A DNA stretch of 64,000 nt, taken from Pelobates cultripes. Its lineage: Eukaryota; Chordata; Amphibia; Anura; Pelobatidae. The stretch covers positions 260,198,529 through 260,262,528 of the forward strand of contig OW240915.1 of assembly GCA_933207985.1 (NCBI GenBank), in the 5' to 3' direction. A program made the translations under genes and the position numbers. The notes under the pieces are model-generated. The model was not told the DNA's origin and ran no database searches. It saw only the letters and a program-made list of their open reading frames with translations. Of the stretch, positions 43,710 through 55,439 are shown piece after piece; position 1 is the stretch's first letter, and every line of letters starts with the position of its first letter.

Positions 43710-44626
43710 TCATCGCCCTGTTGTTTCTCCCAAGTCTAAGGTGCCCGTTGATTGGCGGCCGACCCTTTGTTCTTTGAACGCGGTAGAGGGTGAAGCAGTG
43801 ACTCTGGTCGGCTGCAACGATTGGACTTTAGACATGTCACACACGTGAGGAGGTTGTTGTCTTGAGGCTTGAGTGGTCTGCACTGTGTGTTGCGGTAGCC
43901 CCAGTGCTGTCAGCATCGATTCCATCTCCTCCGCTTCAGTTATGCGGGTTGTCGCGCCCCCATGAGAGATGACTAGGCTTCTAGGGAATGCCAAGCGATA
44001 TGTGATGGCGTGTTGGCGGAGTGTGGTGGTTAGCGGCTTGAACCTGCTTCTCCATAGTAAGGTGGGTCTGGATAAGTCCTGGTAGAAGGACAGAGTGGCA
44101 TTTTCAAATGGGAGGGTAGCTTTTCCTCTCACCGCTGCCATGATGGTGAGTTGGGCCGACCGTGTCAGTAGCTGCAGTATGACGTCTCGTGGGGTGTCTG
44201 CTGGAGCTCTGGTGGCCCTCGGTATGCGGTAGACCCCATCGATCGTATCCATTTTCGCCTGTTGTGGCGTGAGTAGGGAGGTAAGGAGCCTACTGACGAA
44301 TTGCGATAGGTCACCCGGGGGCACTGTCTCCGGGACCCCTCGGATCTTTATGTTTCTGCTCCTGTTCCTGTCCTCTAGTGCGTCAAGGCGGTTATTGAGC
44401 TGAACCTGATTGCACTGTACTTCAGCGTTATGGGCTTCTATCTGTGTGCATCGTACAGTGAGGTCCTGCGAGTCTTCCGCTATAGTCTTGACTCGCCCCT
44501 CTACACTGTGTATTTCTTTGCGCAGTGTGGCAACGTCTGCTGCAAACATCTAAAATCCCCCTTCGTGGAGGGCAGCTCGCTATCCTCGTCAGAGGAGGGG
44601 TGGTATAGTCCCCCTGAGGCCGGGAA

Positions 44627-45174
44627 TGTCAGGATCACCATTGTGCTTTACACAATATTGTGTATTTGGGTCTGGCTGGGATCAAACCTGAGTTTCCTGC
44701 ATCCCAGTCGGTATCCTTGCATTGAGCTCCACGCATCTTTGACTGTTTCTGGTTGTTCTTGGTATCCTGTAGTCTGAGCCTGTATGCCTGGAATGTGCAC
44801 ACCTGTTCCTGGTTCCTTGATGATTGGCTGAGACTCCCTATTTAAACCCCGCAAGGCTGGTTCTCGTTGTCAGATCGTGTTTCCTGTTCCTGTTTGGTTT
44901 CACTGCTGTTCATCTGACTCCTGCTTTTGATCTCCTGCTCGTCTACTGTTTTCGCCTGATTGCCGCCCGTCCTGACTTCTGATTCTGATACTGACTACTC
45001 TTCTGGATATCCTTTGTCTGTACTGCGTTCCAGGAAGCACTGGTTATTTCAGCCCCAGTGCACTGTGTCACAACCTTGGGGATTTCTGTCCTGAGTCCCC
45101 TTGGCCTGTGTCGAATTGCAAAGGGTGCTTTAACTCTGCGTGCCGGACTCCCACTCCAGGTAAGATCCTTGACA
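44627..45174 (+). repeat. 5' LTR
   Basis: 548 bp, TGTCAGGATC...TCCTTGACA. Differs from the 3' LTR by about ten substitutions and a few small indels (roughly 2 percent), so the insertion is moderately young. Contains a ttcctgttcctgtttggtt stretch. Confidence 0.92.
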
Positions 45175-45189
45175 GTACGATCTGACCAA

Positions 45190-46242
45190 ATGGAGTCTGC
45201 AGAGTTGAAGATTACCGTTGCAGCCTTGACCCAGCAAGTTTCCCAGCTCACCCAGGCTTTGCAGGGCTTACAGCAGGAGCTGGCTTCCCTTAAAGGGAGA
45301 GTAACCTATGACTCTGGACTCTCTGAACCGCTGGTTGCTCTACCCGAGAAATTTTCTGGGATCCGGTCTAAGTATGATACCTTCAAAGTTGATTGCGAGG
45401 TCCTGTTCTCCCTGAGACCACTTACCTATGCCACAGACGTCATTAAAGTGAGGACAGCGATTACCTTATTGTCGGGGCACCTTAAGATCTGGGCCCACCA
45501 GTTGTTACTCACCAAAAGCCCAGTCCTAGATTCCTGGGAGTCCTTTATTCGGTCCCTGGGTTTACAATGCAACAAGACACAAAAGTCATATGTACATAGA
45601 TCACCTACTGTTGCTTCACACATATTGCAACCCGGACTGGAAATGGACTACACTACTCCTTTCACTCGGACTGATGTTACAGCTAACCCTACCGCTCCCA
45701 AGTCTCCCGAAACATCGTATAAATCTGGCAGGGAGGCGGAGGAACCCATGGAGATTGGACTGGTTAGGTTCCGTCAGTCATCTCAAGAAAGGGCAAGAAG
45801 GATGGCGCATGGACTGTGTTATTATTGTGGGGAGATGGGACATTTAATATCTTTTTGTCCCATTCGTCCATCTAGGTCTCGGGTTCTCCGTCTGGGTACT
45901 ACTCTGGCATATCCTATGAGACCTGTCTGCCAACATGCTGCCTGTCCTTGCTTGGCAACTCTGTCCAATCCTCAGCCTTCTACAGTCGTTGCTCCTGAGG
46001 TTGTGCAGGAATCTGTTACTAAAGAACCTGAGATCTCTATTTCTACTAAAGATTCTGCTTCTAAGAAGGCAAGCACCACAACCACTACAAGTCCTGTCAA
46101 GGAAGACCCTCTTTCTGGCTGTACCTATGCCTCTAATGGGACTCTAGTCCGGAAGGAGGACTTGCAAGTATTTGAAAAGGCCCTACAAGCTATGACCTCT
46201 GTTCCTACTAGTACCACCAAAGCCAAGAAATCCAAAAAGTAA
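45190..46242 (+). CDS. Retrotransposon Gag with CCHC zinc knuckle
   Basis: Starts 16 bp after the 5' LTR: MESAELKITVAALTQQVSQL, a heptad-rich coiled coil, then LPEKFSGIRSKYDTFKVDCE and TAITLLSGHLKIWAHQLLL, matching the N-terminal half of gypsy capsid (retro_gag). The capsid C-terminal half appears deleted, joined to a linker rich in Ser/Thr/Pro. Zinc knuckle CYYCGEMGHLISFC (CX2CX4HX4C) binds genomic RNA. The basic tail ends TSTTKAKKSKK. The frame is open throughout (350 aa), also continuing upstream into the LTR. It would need pol in trans from an autonomous relative. Confidence 0.88.
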   Translation: MESAELKITVAALTQQVSQLTQALQGLQQELASLKGRVTYDSGLSEPLVALPEKFSGIRSKYDTFKVDCEVLFSLRPLTYATDVIKVRTAITLLSGHLKIWAHQLLLTKSPVLDSWESFIRSLGLQCNKTQKSYVHRSPTVASHILQPGLEMDYTTPFTRTDVTANPTAPKSPETSYKSGREAEEPMEIGLVRFRQSSQERARRMAHGLCYYCGEMGHLISFCPIRPSRSRVLRLGTTLAYPMRPVCQHAACPCLATLSNPQPSTVVAPEVVQESVTKEPEISISTKDSASKKASTTTTTSPVKEDPLSGCTYASNGTLVRKEDLQVFEKALQAMTSVPTSTTKAKKSKK

Positions 46243-46302
46243 CCTCCTGGGTCGTAAGTTGCGTTCCTCTTCTCGCCTACGGCGTCTTTGAAGGGGGGGT
46301 AA

Positions 46303-46844
46303 TGTCAGGATCGCCATTGTGCTTTACACAATATTGTGTATTTGGGTCTGGCTGGGATCAAACCTGAGTTTCCTGCATCCCAGTCGGTATCCTTGCATTG
46401 AGCTCCACGCATCTTTGACTGTTTCTGGTTGTTCTTGGTATCCTGTAGTCTGAGCCTGTATGCCTGGAATGTGCACACCTGTTCCTGGTTCCTTGATGAT
46501 TGGCTGAGACTCCCTATTTAAACCCCGCAAGGCTGGTTCTCGTTGTCAGATCGTGTTTCCTGTTCCTGTTTGGTTTCACTGCTGTTCATCTGACTCCTGC
46601 TTTTGATCTCCTGCTCGTCTACTGTTTTGATTGCTGCCCGTCCTGACTTCTGATTCTGATACTGACTACTCTTCTGGATATCCTTGTCTGTACTGCGTTC
46701 CAGGAAGCACTGGTTATTTCAGCCCCAGTGCACTGTGTCACAGCCTTGGGGATTTCTGTCCTGAGTCCCCTCGGTCTGTGTCGAATTGCAAAGGGTGCCT
46801 CAACTCTGCGTGCCGGACTCCCACTCCAGGTAAGATCCCTGACA
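46303..46844 (+). repeat. 3' LTR
   Basis: 542 bp, TGTCAGGATC...TCCCTGACA, directly preceded by a purine run that serves as plus-strand primer site in LTR elements. Lacks about 6 bp present in the 5' LTR (ttttcgcctgattgcc versus ttttgattgct). Confidence 0.92.
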
Positions 46845-47289
46845 GGGAATTCATCCAGCTCATCCATAACTTGTTCCTCGGAGGAGGCCGAGGCTGCGTT
46901 GCCATGTTTTTTGGGCGCGGTGAGGCTCTGGGCCTTTGTCGCGTGCCTCTGCCGGTTTCACTGCCCCTTGGTGTTTGGCTTTCTTCCCCATCTTGTTTTA
47001 TCTCGATGTGGGTTGAATTAGTGTGGGTTAAAAGGCTTTTTCCAGGCTTGGTTTGGCGGAGCTCTGCTGGTGCACATCTGCTCTGGTTAGTTGCTGGCTC
47101 CGGCCCCCACCCACACTGAGCTTTTTGGTGATATACTTAATGGGAGATCCAAGACACCAGAGAGTAAACCTCAGACATCAGGATAGGACTCTGGATTTGA
47201 AAAACACTATACAATATAGTGGAAATATCCAGGAGCTATTAAACATTATCAATAAACATAAATAACACAGTGGATAATTATAAAAATAG

Positions 47290-47880
47290 AATGGATGGGG
47301 GGGCGGAACCTGACCGCCAAGCAGAGTGGACGTTGACCGCATGAGCTCCTGCCCGACGGCTAAAACAACCCCAACAATAACGACTGAAAAGCCCATAGAC
47401 AACCAAAGCTGGGGGTGCACTACAGCAGCGACAGACACACTCCCGACGCCCGTCCGGGCCGTGGGCACCAAGCACCTACCGTGGCCTACAGGAGCTGTAG
47501 CCGGGGTGAGACGGCTACTCCCCCGAGCTCGGAACTTCGGAACAGCCTGACAAACGACCTCCCCCCCTTTTGGACTGGCGGGGGTCATCCTGGTCCTCAC
47601 AAGCCACACTATGCACACCTGAAGACAGATCGGCGGGCCACGCAGATGGCAGGGGTGCAACACAGCCAAAGCAAAACCAAGATGATGGCCCAGCACAGGC
47701 CCCAGCCCAAAGGTACAGGCACCCAGCCACTACCCCAGCACATGGCGGCACTAGATCAGCTCTGTAAAAGCTTGTGGACACTACTCCGCAACAGAGGAGC
47801 TACACACTTTTAAGCAGTGAGAGCAGTGGCCGCGTGGCTTCGCCGGCCACCAGACACCGCCATTACGACGCTGGGCTCAA
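47290..47880. other. GC-rich unassigned region, possible L1 5' UTR in opposite orientation
   Basis: Begins ggggggcggaacctgaccgcc, which resembles the G-rich 5' start of some frog L1 elements, and is head-to-head with the minus-strand L1. The open frame 47415-47813 has no recognisable domain. Confidence 0.3.
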
Positions 47881-47882
47881 GA

Positions 47883-48710
47883 GTGTACTGAGAACAGACA
47901 GCGACTAAAATAGCCAGCCCTTCGGTGGGTCCCCACTCAGTTCTCAAGCTGGTTTTAGCTCATCTTGTGCCATTACAAAGAGAACAAATCTGAAGCATAT
48001 CAGACTGGTCCCACCCGTACGAGCAGTCCAGATCTGAAATGCCAGCAAGTTCCCTCTGCATGAGAGACATAGCAACCCCAGACGATCGTTTCAACCTTGT
48101 TAGGCATCATCAGTGAATCATAGCTAATATCTCTCCAGGCACCGTGAGCAAGGGGTCCACGTCTGGATTACCCTTTAAACTTATGGAGAGCAAAACGCAG
48201 GGCGCAAGACTGTACTGAGAACGGACAGCAACTAAAATAGCCTGCCCTTCAGTGGGTCCCCACTCAGTTCTCAAGCTGGTTTTAGCTCATCTTGTGCCAT
48301 TACAGAGAGAAGATCTCTGAAACATATCAGACTGGTCCCACCCGTACGGGCAGTCCAGTTCCAAAATGCCAGAAAGTTCCCTCTGCACAAGAGACATAGC
48401 AACCCCAGACGATCGTTTCAATCTTGTTAGGCATCATCAGTGAGGCATAGCTAATATCTCTCTACACCGTGAGCAAGGAGTCCACGTCTGGATTACCCTT
48501 TTTGAACTAATGGAGAGCAAAAAGCAGGGCGCAAGAGTGTACTGAGAACTGCCCGTATGGGTGGGACCAGTCTGATATGTTCTCTCTGTAATGGCACAAG
48601 ATGAGCTAAAATCAGCTTGAGATCTAAGGTGGGGACCCACCGAAATGAAGGCTATTTCAGTTGCTGTCCGTTCTCAGTACACTCTTGCGCCTTGTTTTTT
48701 GCTCTCCAGG
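47883..48710. repeat. Satellite: two direct 325-bp units plus one inverted half unit
   Basis: gtactgagaac...gacagc starts units near 47885 and 48210; each has cagactggtcccacccgtac, ccccagacgatcgtttcaa and gttaggcatcatcagtga. From 48537 to 48710 the beginning of the unit appears in reverse complement (gtatgggtgggaccagtctg ... ctgtccgttctcagtacac), giving a palindromic end. Confidence 0.85.
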
Positions 48711-48731
48711 TTGCTCTTACAAGAGCAAGTG

Positions 48732-49672
48732 TTGTGATCCAATGGAGTATAGTGGGTATAGCAATCCCCAGACTAAATATAGCTCTCCAACCCCCAAACA
48801 TGAGCCTAGACTTCATGAAGGGTAAAACAAATCGTTTTAATGGCAGCCAGAACTGGCCTTATATGCAGGTCCCCATGCACGGGGCACTCCCGTCTGGACC
48901 TGAGAGTAGACTACTGTAAAAACATTCACACTATTACATTGGCTCTCAGGTCCAGGACACTCCCAAACAAAATAGGTCAATCCCTCCCCTATGTCTGGGA
49001 TATAATTGAGTCAGCACTGTATTAAACTCAATTATCTCCAGGCACAGAAAACATACAATTTTATAAAACACCCAAAATACCTTAAAACACACAACATCCT
49101 CCCAAAATTTCCTGGAAGTCATAATTTGACCGACCACACGCATGGTCCCATGCCCAAAACAGTTCCAGAGAATCAGGGCATGCAGTTTATCTAGTTCGGT
49201 AGTTTTAAACCGAACAAACTACCAAACAAACTCAATAGTCTTACCCTGGAGCTTCTTCCCCTTGTACGTGGGAATGTTTCCACCAAACAGTGTCTTCCTA
49301 AGTGCTATAAAACCGAACCCAGGCAATCATGGAAGTCCAGCAGTGTTCAGGAGTTTCGGTGTCCGAAAAAAGTTCCATGAACTCGACGACAAAACTGTCT
49401 GTGTTCATGTGACCTCGTGGCCGTCAATAGGAAATGCGGCCACCCAGACGAACACTGCAGTGGAAATTGCTACAAAGCAGCAATTAGGCTTAACAAGCTG
49501 CAGGGTGGTTCCCGAACCAAATATAAAATCATGAACCAAATATAAAATAGAAAATCCCCCGAACCAAGTCTGTTCACATAGTTTTTTAAAGGGCCAATTG
49601 TCTTTTGGTAAGAGGCTGGCCAGCAGGCCCCTCCACGAACACGTGACGAGGCTCAGTTCGTCACAAGTACAA
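48732..49672 (-). repeat. LTR-like repeat (candidate solo LTR)
   Basis: On the minus strand begins TGTGACGAACTGAGCC (49672) and ends near GGATCACAACA (48732), i.e. TG..CA ends. No convincing target duplication (AGTGT versus AGTAC). Shares long blocks with 32830-33760. Confidence 0.5.
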
Positions 49673-49716
49673 GGAACTGATTGCTAGAAAATAAAAATAT
49701 TAATTTATATATATAA

Positions 49717-51302
49717 ACACCCTGTTCAAAATTATTATGCAAATTCTATTTAAGTGTCACAAAGATTAAATATTTAGTTTTTCAGTTTAACTCATGGATG
49801 GCATTGTGTCTCAGGGCTCTTTTGATCACTGAAAACAATCTCGGGCACGTGTGATAATTAGATTGCCAGGTGAGCCCAATTTAAGGAAAAACTACTAAAG
49901 GAGGGTGTTCCACACTATTAAGCAGAGCACCATTTTCATGCCATATGGGGAAGAAAAAGGATCTCTCTGCTGCCGAAAAGAGTGAAATAAATCAATGGCT
50001 TGGACGAGGTATGAAAACATTAGATATTTCACAAAAACTTAAGCGTGATCATCGCACTATTAAGAGATTTGTGGCTGATTCAGAGCACAGACAGGTTTGT
50101 GCCGATAAAGGCACATTGAGGAAGATTTCTGCCAGATCCATGCATCGGATCAAGAGAGCAGCTGCTAAAATACCATTACATAGCAGCAAACAGATATTTG
50201 AAGCTGCTGATGCCTCTGGAGTCCCATGGACATCAAGGTGTAGAGTCCTCCAGTCTTGCAACTGTGCATAAACCTTCTATTCAGCCACCACTAACCAATG
50301 CTCACAAGCAGAAACGGCTGCATTGGGTAGAAAAATACATGAAGACTAATTTTCAAACAGTCCTGTTCACTGAGGAGTGCCGTGCAACCCTGGATGGTCC
50401 AGATGGATGGAGTAGTGGATGGTTGGTGGACGGCTACCCTGTTCAAACAAGGCTGCAACGTCAGCAAGGCTGTGGTGGAGTCATGTTTTGGGCTGGAATC
50501 ATGGGAAGAGAGCTGGTCGGCCCCTTTAGGGTCCCCGAAGGTGTAAAGATGACCTCTGCAAAGTACATGGAGTTTCTGACTGACCACTTTCTTCCCTGGT
50601 ACAGAAGGAAGAACTATGCTTTCCATAATAAAATCATCTTCATGCATGACAATGTTCTGTCTTATCCTGCAAAGAATACCTCTGCATCAATGGCTGCTAT
50701 GGGGATAAAAGGAGAGAAAGTCATGGTGTGGCCTCCATCCTCCCCTGACCTCAGTCCTATTGAGAACCTTTGGATCATCCTCAAGCAAAGGATCTATAAG
50801 GGTGGGAGGCAGTTTACATTCAAACAGCAGCTCTGGGAGGCTATTCTGACATCTTGCAAACAAATTCAAGCAGAAACTGTCCAAAAATTCACAAGTTCAA
50901 TGGATGCAAGACTTGTGAAGCTGCTATCAAATAAGGGGTCCTATGTTAAACTGTAACGTGACCTGTTAAAATGTTTAAAAAGTTAAAATGTTGTTATAAG
51001 TTTGATTGAAATAGCTTTTGATTTCAGTAAATATGCTGCAAACACAACAAATAACAATTTTCAGTTCTTTACAACCTATAAAGTGTTTTGAAACTTACTG
51101 TGCATAATAATTTGGAACAGTGCATTGTAAGTTTTTTTATGTTTAAAAAAAATACTGTTATCATTATGAGGTCTGTTCAATAAAATTTGAATTGTATTCT
51201 TAATAGTTGATAACATGAGAATTGTGCTGACTGTTATTTTCATCAATTATTTAGGTAAATGAGAAACATATCATTTGCATAATAATTTGGAACAGGGTGT
51301 AT
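49717..51302 (+). mobile_element. Tc1-like (DD34E) transposon
   Basis: Inverted ends ACACCCTGTTCAAAATTATT at 49717 and its complement ending at 51300 (one base differs), with TA-rich flanks. A second internal copy of the terminal motif (cataataatttggaacagtg) lies at 51103. Full length about 1.58 kb with one transposase gene. Confidence 0.9.
49945..50956 (+). pseudogene. Tc1-like transposase with one frameshift and a D-to-E change
   Basis: First part (start 49945) MGKKKDLSAAEKSEINQWLG, with the paired helix-turn-helix for binding the inverted repeats, to RCRVLQ near 50255. There the frame changes and continues LATVHKPSIQPPLTNAHKQK to the stop at 50956. DDE domain: VLFTEECRATLDG, where family members have Asp at the FTDE position, so the first catalytic residue is Glu here; IFMHDN keeps the second Asp; SPDLSPIENLW keeps the third residue, Glu, 34 apart. 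Total about 340 residues, the usual length. Frameshift plus active-site change make this copy inactive. Confidence 0.9.
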
Positions 51303-51499
51303 ATATATGCGCTTGAGAAATAATACTTTATTCCAAAAGAGTAAAAATATGCAAAAAATAGAGAATTAAAAAGGCAGTAGTACTGCCAATGTACTATTGA
51401 TAAAATTAGCAAAGTAACCTGTAGTTCAGACCATGTTGGATGAGCATGTTGGATGGGAGCAGGAATCTGTCCTGTGTCTTGGTCGCTGGTGAGGACTGT

Positions 51500-52064
51500 G
51501 TACGTGTCACAGTGCGTTCCACCTCAGACCTCACACTGAGGTGCTCCCTCTGATCTTCAGTATGAGTCCAGGGTCGGCAGCAGCAGAGGATAACTTGCAG
51601 TGTAATCTTTCTAACGATCTAAATGCTTGTTGTGACGGACCGCCTGGCACTCCAACTGAGTGCCTCCGCCAATTGATGCTCCTAGTGCTCACCAAGAAAT
51701 TCCAGCACTCCACCAGACACCATAAGCACTGCAGACCCCGCTTCCAGCAATGCAACTGCGCCAGGGTCTCGCCGTCCTTCACCCACCCTGGACCCAAGAC
51801 CAGGATCCAGCTTTCAGTGGGCAGACCTCTCCTACTCCCAGAGAGCGTAGCAGGAACAGCTCTTATAAGCGCTAGTGATTATAATTCCTGGGGAATATAG
51901 TGATATAGCAATCCCTAGGATAGATATAGCCGTTTGCCCCACACATGAGATGAGACTCTATGTTGAGGGTAAGCAGGAACAGAATTTAACGGGAGCCAAA
52001 CTTGGCCTTTTATGACAATCCCACTTCAAGAGGTACGCCCACATGGACCTTGTTGGGGACTCCA
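51500..52064. repeat. LTR-like repeat, broken by the assembly gap
   Basis: tgtgacggaccgcctggcac at 51632 and a downstream block (ggaacagctcttataagcgc, catgagatgagactctatg) shared with 32920-33060 and 48760-48900. Runs directly into the N stretch. Confidence 0.5.
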
Positions 52065-52164
52065 NNNNNNNNNNNNNNNNNNNNNNNNNNNNNNNNNNNN
52101 NNNNNNNNNNNNNNNNNNNNNNNNNNNNNNNNNNNNNNNNNNNNNNNNNNNNNNNNNNNNNNNN
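52065..52164. other. Assembly gap, 100 N
   Basis: Exactly 100 undetermined bases, a conventional placeholder for a gap of unknown size. The 5' part of the hAT element and possibly its left end are hidden here. Confidence 1.
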
Positions 52165-54555
52165 GATCACACATCACAAATGCCTATGGGATCAACACGA
52201 ATACAAGCAGCACACAAACTCAAAGCCGCCATCCTCCTCCTGGTCCAGCATCTTCAGCCACGTCAACCACTGCTGTCCTCCTTGCCCCCTCTCAACCATC
52301 CGCCACTCCGTCTCTCGCCTTGAGCAGTTCCTGCTAATCTGCCCACAGTCAGGTGTCTGTCAAGGACATGTTTGAGAGTAAGAAGCCAATGTCAGAAAGT
52401 CACCCCCTTGCCCGGCGTCTGACAGCTGGCTTGTCTGTACTATTAGCCCACCAGCTTTTACCATACAAGCTGGTGGAGTCTGAGGCGTTCAAAACATTTG
52501 TAGCTATTGGAACACCGCAGTGGAAGGTAGCCGGACGAAATTTCTTTTCACAAAAGGCAATCCCCAACCTGTACTCGATTGTGCAAAAGGAAGTAATGGC
52601 ATATCTGGCACACAGTGTTGGGGCATCTGACCACTGATACCTGGTCTGCAAAGCATGGTCAGGGCAGGTATATCACCTACACTGCGCATTGGGTAAACCT
52701 GCTGACGGCTGCCAAGCATGGAATGCGTGGATCTGCAGAGGAGTTGGTGACACCGCCACGACTTGCAGGCAGGCCTGCTGCCACCTCCTCTACTCCTTCT
52801 ACTCCATCCTCTTCCATAACCTCCTCGGCTGAGTCTTCTTCTGCTGCTGCGTCTTGCTCCATACCAACGGCACCCCCCCAGCTCCCCAGGTACTATTCCA
52901 CATCCCGGATACGGCAGTGTCACGCCGTCTTGGGTTTGACTTGCTTGAAAGCAGAGAGTCAAGCACTCCTGTCCGCCCTGAACGCACAGGTGGAAAAGTG
53001 GCTGACTGCGCAGCAACTGGAGATCGGCTAAGTGGTTTGTGACAACGGAACAAATTTGTTGGCGGCATTGAAGTTAAGTAGTTGACACATGTGCCGTATG
53101 GCACATGTGTGTAATCGATCTACAACGCCTTTTGCATAAGTACACAGGCTTATGTAGGTCCTGAAGCAGGCCAGGAAGGTGTGTGGCCATTTCAGGCGTT
53201 CCTACACGGCCATGGCACACTTTGCCGATATCCAGCGGCGAAACAACATGCCATTGAGGCGCTTGATTTGCGACAGCCTGACACGTTGGAATTCAACACT
53301 CCTAATGTTCGACCGCCTGCTCCAACAAGAAAAAAACGTTAATGAATATTTGTATGACCGGGGTGCTAGGACAGCCTCTGGGGAGCTGGGAATTTTTTTG
53401 CCACGTTACTGGACGCTCATGCGCAATGCCTGTAGGCTCATGCGCCCTTTTGAGGAGGTGACAAATTTAGTCAGTCGCACCGAAGGCACCATCAGTACAT
53501 CATACCATTTGTTTTCTTCCTGGAGCGTGCCCTGCGAAGAGTGCTGGATCAGGCCGTAGATGAGCGTGAAGAGGGAGAGGAAGAGTTGTGGTCACCATCA
53601 CCTCCAGAAACAGCCTTATCAGCATCGCTTGCTGGACCTGCGGCAACGCTGGAAGAGGATTGTGAGGAAGAGGAGTCAGAGGAGGAATGTGGCTTTGAGG
53701 AGGAGGAAGAGGAGGAGCAAGACCAACCACAACAGGCATCCAGGGTGCTCGTTGTCACCTATCTGGTACCCGCGGTGTTGTAATGCGGGTTGGGGAAGAA
53801 CATCTTCACGAGATCACTGAGGAGGAGGAACGGAAATGAAAGTAGCTCCCGCATCCAACCTTGTGCAAATGGGGCTTTTCATGCTGTCGCGGCCCGTTGA
53901 GGGACCCTCGTGATAAAAAGGCTTAGCGCGAGAACGACCTGTACTGGGTGTCCACGCTACTAGACCCCCGGTATAAGCAGAAAGTGGCTGAAATGTTACC
54001 AAATTACAAGTCGGAAAGGATGCAGCATTTGCTAAATAAATTAAAAAGTATGCTTTACACAGCGTATAAGGGTGATGTCACAGCACAACGGGAATCTAAC
54101 AGGGGAGAGGTGGAAGTCATCCTCCTCCTCCCATGACCACGCCGGCAAGGACAGGACGCTTTAGAGACGTGTTGTTGATGGAGGACATGCGGACCTTTTT
54201 AAGTCCCACGCATCGCCACAGCCCTTCGGGATCCACCCTCAGAGAGCGACTCGACCGACAGGTAGCAGACTACCTCGCCTTAACTGCAGATATCGACACT
54301 CTGAGGAGCGATGAACCCTTTGACTACTGGGTGTGCAGGCTTGACCTGTGGCCTGAGCTATCCCAATTTGCGATAGAACTTCTGGCCTGCCCCGCTTCAA
54401 GTGTCCTGTCAGAAAGGACTTTCAGTGCAGCAGGAGGTATTGTCACTGAGAAGAGAAGTCGCCAAGGTCAAAAAAGTCTAGATTACCTTACCTTTATTAA
54501 GATGAATGAGGGATGGATCCCGAAGGGACTGACAGTGGGCGATACATTCGACTAA
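52165..54555 (+). pseudogene. ZBED-like hAT transposase, multiply broken
   Basis: Pieces in different frames, in order: sequence following a BED zinc finger (the finger itself is in the gap); VKDMFESKKPMSESHPLARR and QLLPYKLVESEAFKTFV (52353-52637); TTDTWSAKHGQGRYITYTAH (catalytic Asp region, 52620-52690); EKWLTAQQLEIG, stop, VVCDNGTNLLAA (second Asp region, about 53040); LICDSLTRWNSTLLMFDRLL (53250-53320); STLLDPRYKQKVAEMLPNYK (53950-54010); and the Dimer_Tnp_hAT C-terminus FDYWVCRLDLWPELSQFAIE, LLACPASSVLSERTFSAAGG (54320-54440), stop at 54553. At least four frame breaks and a stop. Closest in style to ZBED1/ZBED4-type frog hAT proteins. Confidence 0.87.
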
Positions 54556-55439
54556 AAAGGCCTGATGAGATGAGCTGCCTTCTTTGGCTAAAATGGTCCA
54601 CACGCTGCTGTATTTTAGCTCTGAATGCCGGTTGATTCTATGCGGACTTATCCTACCACCAACTAGGGTCTGCCGTTAATGATTTAGGCAGTGCTCCTTA
54701 ACCTTTATCAGCCGCTGACCGTAAACGCTGACCACGCATCGCCCACGTCCAAGTTGGGGAACACTGTTTTAGGGCACTTTCTGCCTGGAAACAAACATCA
54801 TCGGTTTACCGCTGCTACAGCAGCGCTGCAAATGTAATACCTAATTTTTTTCAGGCATGTGCGGGCTACGCCTAATTTTTCGGGCCTCTGGTGCTGCACT
54901 GTGGTCGCAAAACCAAAACCAAAAAAAAAAGGCACATAACAGGGATTAAACTGATAAGAATAATACTACTTAACACACCTTATAATAACGCAGAGAGAGG
55001 CAACGCAGAGAGAGGAGTCTGAAGAAGAGGAGTCAGAGGAGGAAGGTGGCTTTGAGGAGGTGGAAGACCAAACACAGCAGGCGTCCCAGGGGCTTGTTGT
55101 CACCTTTCGGGGACCCTTGGTGTTGTACGTGGCTGGGTGGAGGAAGAGACCTTCAATGACATCAGTGAGGACAAGGAACGGACATGGCTAGCTTGGTATC
55201 CAACCTTGTGCAAATGGGGAGTTTGCGGTTGTGCAAATGGACTGTTTGCGGTGCGTTAAACGGCGAGTTTGGTCTGTCACTGTGAAGCGGGTGTAACCCT
55301 TACTACCTGATCGATACAACATCATACAGTAGGTCCCCTCTCATTGTTTATGGCCCTTTCACCCACCGCAGTAGGGTGGAAGTGGGGAGACAGTAGAACC
55401 CCCTTATCCTTATTTACTGAATATTCCCCTGTATAACAA

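Larger units (their letters stand above)
44627..46844 (+). mobile_element. Gag-only (non-autonomous) gypsy-type LTR retrotransposon
   Basis: Two LTRs (44627-45174 and 46303-46844) in direct orientation, bounded by 5-bp target duplication GGGAA at 44622-44626 and 46845-46849. Internal region is one gag frame and only 60 bp before a polypurine stretch (aagggggggtaa) and the 3' LTR. No protease, reverse transcriptase, RNase H or integrase. Confidence 0.92.
43710..46991 (-). pseudogene. L1-type ORF1 protein gene, interrupted by an LTR retrotransposon
   Basis: ORF1 start at 46991 (MGKKAKHQGAVKPAEARDKG), then, across a frame change, an acidic segment SASSEEQVMDELDEFP that is cut at 46850 by the inserted element and resumes at 44626 with ASGGLYHPSSDEDSELPS. 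A second frame change leads to MFAADVATLRKEIHSVEGRV, a long coiled coil, RNIKIRGVPE (RRM domain, nucleic-acid binding) and the C-terminal domain up to the stop at 43710. Without the 2.2-kb insert the gene is about 1.06 kb (about 350 residues), the usual length of vertebrate L1 ORF1p, the RNA chaperone of L1 particles. ORF2 (endonuclease/reverse transcriptase) is absent. Confidence 0.87.

Noticed and set aside
47415..47813. 132-codon frame as a possible L1 ORF1 N-terminus
   Set aside because: No coiled coil or RRM follows and similarity could not be established; left as unassigned.
53541..53820. Glu-rich acidic frame
   Set aside because: Part of the acidic linker of the broken hAT transposase, not a separate gene.
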